From contig JAHJSK010000024.1 of assembly GCA_018830365.1 (NCBI GenBank), forward strand, positions 1 to 6,849: a stretch of 6,849 nucleotides of DNA. Reading direction: 5' to 3'. Under the pieces are notes generated by a model. That model saw only the letters and a list, made by a program, of their open reading frames with translations, had not been told where the DNA came from and made no database searches. Of the stretch, positions 5,059-6,849 are shown piece after piece; within the stretch, counting starts at the first letter, position 1, and each line of letters starts with the position of its first letter. This DNA comes from Patescibacteria group bacterium. Lineage in GTDB: Bacteria > Patescibacteriota > Minisyncoccia > Minisyncoccales > CG1-02-41-26. A program made the translations under genes and the position numbers.

Positions 5059-5083
5059 TAGTGAGTAGTTGTAGTGAGTAGTT
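5059..5083 (+). repeat. Tandem 12-nt repeat tagtgagtagtt
   Basis: tagtgagtagtt occurs at 5059-5070 and 5072-5083 with one base between. It lies between the stem-loop and terminator of the candidate RNA gene. It is another small tandem duplication of the kind seen elsewhere in the window's spacers. Confidence 0.55.
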
Positions 5084-5132
5084 TGTAGGGAATTAAAGAT
5101 TAAAGATTTAAAAAAAACGCAAATTAGTTCCC

Positions 5133-5168
5133 AACAAAAAAACTTCTTTTATTAGAAGTTTTTTTGTT
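5133..5168. terminator. Strong, bidirectional intrinsic terminator
   Basis: aacaaaaaaacttct (5133-5147) and agaagtttttttgtt (5154-5168) are perfect 15-bp complements around tttatt. The seven Ts at 5159-5165 serve the plus strand and the As at 5136-5142 give the same signal on the minus strand. It would end the candidate RNA and any read-through from dnaK. Confidence 0.8.
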
Positions 5169-5284
5169 AAGCGGAAAATTTAATTTTACAGAGGGCAACA
5201 CTTTGTAAAATTTTACTAAGATTTAACCTTCGTAAGAAATCACAAAATGTATTCTACTCTCTATTTGGTTTACGAAATTTTGTC

Positions 5285-5316
5285 TTGACAAGCTATTTTG
5301 GTTTTGATAGTATGAT
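5285..5316 (+). promoter_or_regulatory. Promoter of the AbrB/RelE operon, probably leaderless
   Basis: TTGACA (5285-5290) is a perfect -35. Candidate -10 boxes are TAGTAT (5308-5313, 17-bp spacing, 4 of 6) and TATGAT (5311-5316, 20-bp spacing, 5 of 6). Either places the start at or within a few bases of the ATG at 5320, implying a leaderless mRNA. The -35 sits in the small palindrome cttgacaag, and inverted 7-mers lie upstream (5229-5235 with 5270-5276), possible operator material for the antitoxin. Confidence 0.45.
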
Positions 5317-5319
5317 AAT

Positions 5320-5631
5320 ATGACAACTGACACCACACAATTAAAAAAGGAATCTGTAGATATTGTTAAGGTGATGCAAAGAAGACAAGTAGTAATTCCT
5401 AAAGAAATTTTTGAGAAACTTGGTCTTGGCATTGGAGATTATTTAGAAGCTAAACTTGTGGAAAGCAGAATTGTTTACATCCCAAAACAACTAATAGATA
5501 AAGATCAATCTTGGTTTTGGACCAAAGAATGGCAGGAAGGAGAAAGACGAGCAAATGAAAACATTAAAGCTGGCAGGATAGCTGGGCCTTTTAATACTGC
5601 GGCAGAGCTTTTAAAAGACTTAAAAAGTTAA
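5320..5631 (+). CDS. AbrB/SpoVT-type antitoxin
   Basis: A 103-residue protein with an N-terminal swapped-hairpin AbrB DNA-binding domain at about 14-57: DIVKVMQRRQVVIPKEIFEK, then LGLGIGDYLEAKLVESRIVY. The C-terminal part (62-103), rich in Trp (W65, W67, W71) and charged residues, with GRIAGPFNTAAELL near the end, is the region that in such proteins wraps and neutralises the toxin. It is the first gene of a two-gene cassette with a RelE-type toxin 23 bases downstream, so antitoxin and autorepressor roles are inferred. The ATG at 5320 is the only suitable start; an ATG at 5312 runs straight into a stop. The start abuts the promoter, so translation is probably leaderless. A T-rich run (5634-5640) just after the stop could reduce transcription into the toxin gene. 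Confidence 0.85.
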   Translation: MTTDTTQLKKESVDIVKVMQRRQVVIPKEIFEKLGLGIGDYLEAKLVESRIVYIPKQLIDKDQSWFWTKEWQEGERRANENIKAGRIAGPFNTAAELLKDLKS

Positions 5632-5654
5632 TCTTTTTTTTCTCGCAAGAATCT

Positions 5655-5912
5655 ATGAAAATATTTAGAACCGAAATATTTAAAAAAGAATACAAAAGAC
5701 TGCCTCAACAAATTCAAAAAATAACAGATAAAAAATTGAGGTTTTTTATAACAAATCCTCGCCATCCTTCTTTAAGAGTTAAAAAAATAAAAGGTTGTTT
5801 AAATATTTGGGAAGCGAGCGTTACTATGGATTACCGATTTACCTTTCAAATGAAGGAAAATGTTTTTATCTTATGTAAAATTGGCACTCATAAAATTTTA
5901 CAAAAACCTTAA
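5655..5912 (+). CDS. RelE/ParE-superfamily toxin
   Basis: An 85-residue basic protein with the RelE/StbE-like plan: N-terminal helices (FRTEIFKKEYKRLPQQIQKI, 4-23), then FITNPRHPSLRVKKIKG (31-47), the strand pair WEASVTMDYRFTF (52-64) and the C-terminal IGTHKIL (76-82). Residues placed like catalytic ones in RelE/YafQ-type mRNA interferases are R61 and H79, with E53 after W52. It probably cleaves ribosome-bound mRNA, though gyrase-poisoning ParE relatives share the fold and sequence alone does not fully separate them. Length is normal for the family and the gene looks intact. It follows the AbrB-type antitoxin by 23 bases in the usual antitoxin-first order. No Shine-Dalgarno is visible before the ATG at 5655. 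A terminator follows at 5956-6000. Confidence 0.85.
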   Translation: MKIFRTEIFKKEYKRLPQQIQKITDKKLRFFITNPRHPSLRVKKIKGCLNIWEASVTMDYRFTFQMKENVFILCKIGTHKILQKP

Positions 5913-5955
5913 GTAAAATTGATTATTGATAACCGCTCACATATTTGAAAAAATG

Positions 5956-6000
5956 AAAATGGAGTGATGAAAAACAGCTTTCCATCGCTCCATTTTTTTT
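5956..6000. terminator. Intrinsic terminator between convergent genes
   Basis: aaaatggagtgatg (5956-5969) pairs with 5983-5996 (one G-T pair) around a 13-nt loop, followed by Ts to 6000. It ends the toxin operon on the plus strand. On the minus strand the stem is followed by a broken T-rich run (cattttcattttttc), so it probably also serves the RNase HI operon, whose stop codon is 20 bases away. Confidence 0.8.
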
Positions 6001-6020
6001 AATTATAGACGCAATCTAAT

Positions 6021-6461
6021 TTAGAAAAGTTTTTGAACATTGGTTTCGGCATCTAACGCGATGTTGACTAATTTATCAGCTCTTTTATTTTCTTCCCGCG
6101 GGATCAAGCAAAATTTTAAATTTTTAAAACCTATTTTTAAATTCCATGCTTCCAAAAAAAGTTTTTGAAGGGAGGGCTCTTTTATTTTATATTGCCCATT
6201 CATTTGTTTTACCAAAAGTTCGGAATCGGAATTTATTTCTATGGGCAAATTTTGTAGTTTTTCTTTGCCAAAAAGAGCCTTGATTTTTTTTAAAGCGAAA
6301 ATTAAAGACAGATACTCCGCCTCATTATTTGTCTTCTTTCCTAAACACTGCGAATATTCTTTTAAAATTTCTCCTTTTTCTCCCAAAAACAAAACTCCCA
6401 AAGCAGACGGCCCGGGATTTCCCCTTGCCCCGCCATCTATATAAATTATAAGTTTATTCAT
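6021..6461 (-). CDS. rnhA: Ribonuclease HI
   Basis: This enzyme cuts the RNA strand of RNA-DNA hybrids, removing primers and R-loops in the cytoplasm. The 146-residue product has the four carboxylates of the type 1 active site: D9 in IYIDGGARGNPGPSA, E49 in TNNEAEY, D79 in INSDSELLVKQM and D129 in NKRADKLVN. The spacing and full length match stand-alone bacterial RNase HI; no N-terminal hybrid-binding domain is present. Its ATG overlaps the TGA of the LOG-family gene upstream (ATGA on the minus strand), so the two are probably translationally coupled and share a transcript. Some relatives of this short form are annotated as ribonuclease HI family or reverse-transcriptase-like proteins, but the intact catalytic set makes RNase H activity likely. 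Confidence 0.93.
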   Translation of the reverse strand: MNKLIIYIDGGARGNPGPSALGVLFLGEKGEILKEYSQCLGKKTNNEAEYLSLIFALKKIKALFGKEKLQNLPIEINSDSELLVKQMNGQYKIKEPSLQKLFLEAWNLKIGFKNLKFCLIPREENKRADKLVNIALDAETNVQKLF

Positions 6462-6849
6462 GATTTTGAATGGTCGTTGTTTCTTTGTTTTTTAATTACT
6501 TCAATTAAATCCTGTACTAATTTTTTAGGGTCTTTTCTATAAATAACTCTGGTTAATGGCCGATGTCCTTTTTTTAAAATGTCATCTATAAAATCAGCTG
6601 TTCCTCCTGTTTCTTGTAAAATGCCAATTGGAGTTCTTGTTTCAAAAGCAATGGTAAACTCGTTTAAAGTTCCTGTTCTGCCACAAATAACAATGACTCC
6701 GTCTGCGGCTTTGGTTAATATCAGATTGCGGCCCACATAATCAAATCCCGTGTAGACAATTAAATCAAAATGTTCAACAGGCAAGCGATAAGTTTTTAAA
6801 TGTTCTTTTCTGGATTTTGCCGGAGAAAAACCAACGCTTAATCCGCCTA
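6458..6849 (-). CDS. LOG-family (Rossmann-fold) protein, 5' end outside window
   Basis: The frame is open to the window end, giving at least 130 residues. An internal TTG at 6782-6784 is not the start, because family sequence continues upstream of it: GGLSVGFSPAKSRKEHLKTY is followed by VEHFDLIVYTGFDYVGRNL, and then ADGVIVICGRTGTLNEFTIA. This is the pattern of LOG/SLOG proteins, related to cytokinin-activating phosphoribohydrolases and often misnamed lysine decarboxylases. The nucleotide-binding motif usually written PGGxGTxxE is here CGRTGTLNE, keeping the GT and the Glu but altering the first Gly pair. That variant occurs in the TIGR00725-like branch as I recall it, where the substrate is not established. 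The stop overlaps the rnhA start. Cytoplasmic; the true N-terminus and promoter lie beyond the window. Confidence 0.8.
   Translation of the reverse strand, partial: GGLSVGFSPAKSRKEHLKTYRLPVEHFDLIVYTGFDYVGRNLILTKAADGVIVICGRTGTLNEFTIAFETRTPIGILQETGGTADFIDDILKKGHRPLTRVIYRKDPKKLVQDLIEVIKKQRNNDHSKS

Larger units (their letters stand above)
4997..5168 (+). ncRNA. Candidate structured small RNA, family not recognised
   Basis: The 5' part (4997-5050) is about 60% G+C in an AT-rich spacer and folds neatly: gggtcgggag (4997-5006) pairs with ctctcgaccc (5041-5050) over 10 bp with one G-U, enclosing an inner stem of cctc/gagg plus acag/ctgt with loop aagac. A well-placed promoter precedes it and the first strong terminator downstream is at 5133-5168, giving a transcript of about 170 nt. 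A further weak stem is possible between gggaattaa (5088-5096) and ttagttccc (5124-5132). I looked for the hallmarks of SRP RNA, tmRNA, 6S, RNase P and common riboswitches and did not find them. A 30-codon ORF overlaps it (4989-5081), so a small peptide gene is the main alternative. Confidence 0.5.

Noticed and set aside
5182..5212. Second terminator after 5168
   Set aside because: There is a 9-bp AT-rich inverted repeat (5182-5190 with 5204-5212), but it has no T-tract and is within what chance gives in such AT-rich DNA.
5223..5432. Minus-strand ORF of 69 codons across the antitoxin promoter
   Set aside because: It is antisense to the conserved AbrB domain and the promoter, and has no family features.
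6241..6444. Plus-strand ORF of 67 codons within rnhA
   Set aside because: It is the antisense frame of the RNase HI catalytic region.

Overview
The window is AT-rich, densely packed and uses ordinary stop codons (TGA is a true stop in dnaK and in the LOG-family gene). Almost no gene has a visible Shine-Dalgarno sequence. Intergenic DNA is rich in short GC-rich palindromes and small AT-rich tandem duplications. Together with the gene content (small retropepsin-like protease, DUF5678-like protein, MNT/HEPN pair, AbrB/RelE pair, LOG protein), this suggests a Candidate Phyla Radiation (Patescibacteria) genome, perhaps Parcubacteria-like. The lineage is an inference from style; there is no rRNA to confirm it.

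Layout. 1-588 has no gene but holds a nested inverted-repeat structure that looks like a small non-autonomous mobile element (25-264), plus palindromic and tandem repeats. grpE (589-1128) begins the chaperone region. Between grpE and dnaK lie a DUF5678-like small protein (1153-1407) whose last 14 codons lie in a palindromic repeat, a retropepsin-like aspartic protease (1479-1868), a minimal nucleotidyltransferase (2028-2372) preceded by a 23-bp perfect inverted repeat, and a HEPN partner (2362-2734) that is frameshifted at a perfect 15-bp hairpin. dnaK (2859-4778) has its own extended -10 promoter. No dnaJ or hrcA is present here.

4779-5319 has no convincing protein gene. It holds a copy of a dispersed repeat in inverted orientation, a 28-nt near-palindrome, and a candidate small RNA gene: a -35/-10 pair whose predicted start falls on the first G of a GC-rich stem-loop, followed by a strong terminator at 5133-5168. 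Next come an AbrB-type antitoxin and a RelE-type toxin (5320-5912), apparently driven by a promoter that abuts or overlaps the start codon. A terminator (5956-6000) separates them from a convergent minus-strand pair, a LOG-family protein (cut by the window end) and RNase HI, joined by an ATGA overlap.

Functionally, GrpE and DnaK are nucleotide-exchange factor and Hsp70 of one chaperone machine. The MNT/HEPN and AbrB/RelE pairs are toxin-antitoxin-type modules, the first apparently decaying. The most interesting items are the unassigned RNA candidate, the hairpin-associated disruption of HEPN, the 240-bp MITE-like element, and the splitting of grpE from dnaK by accessory genes.
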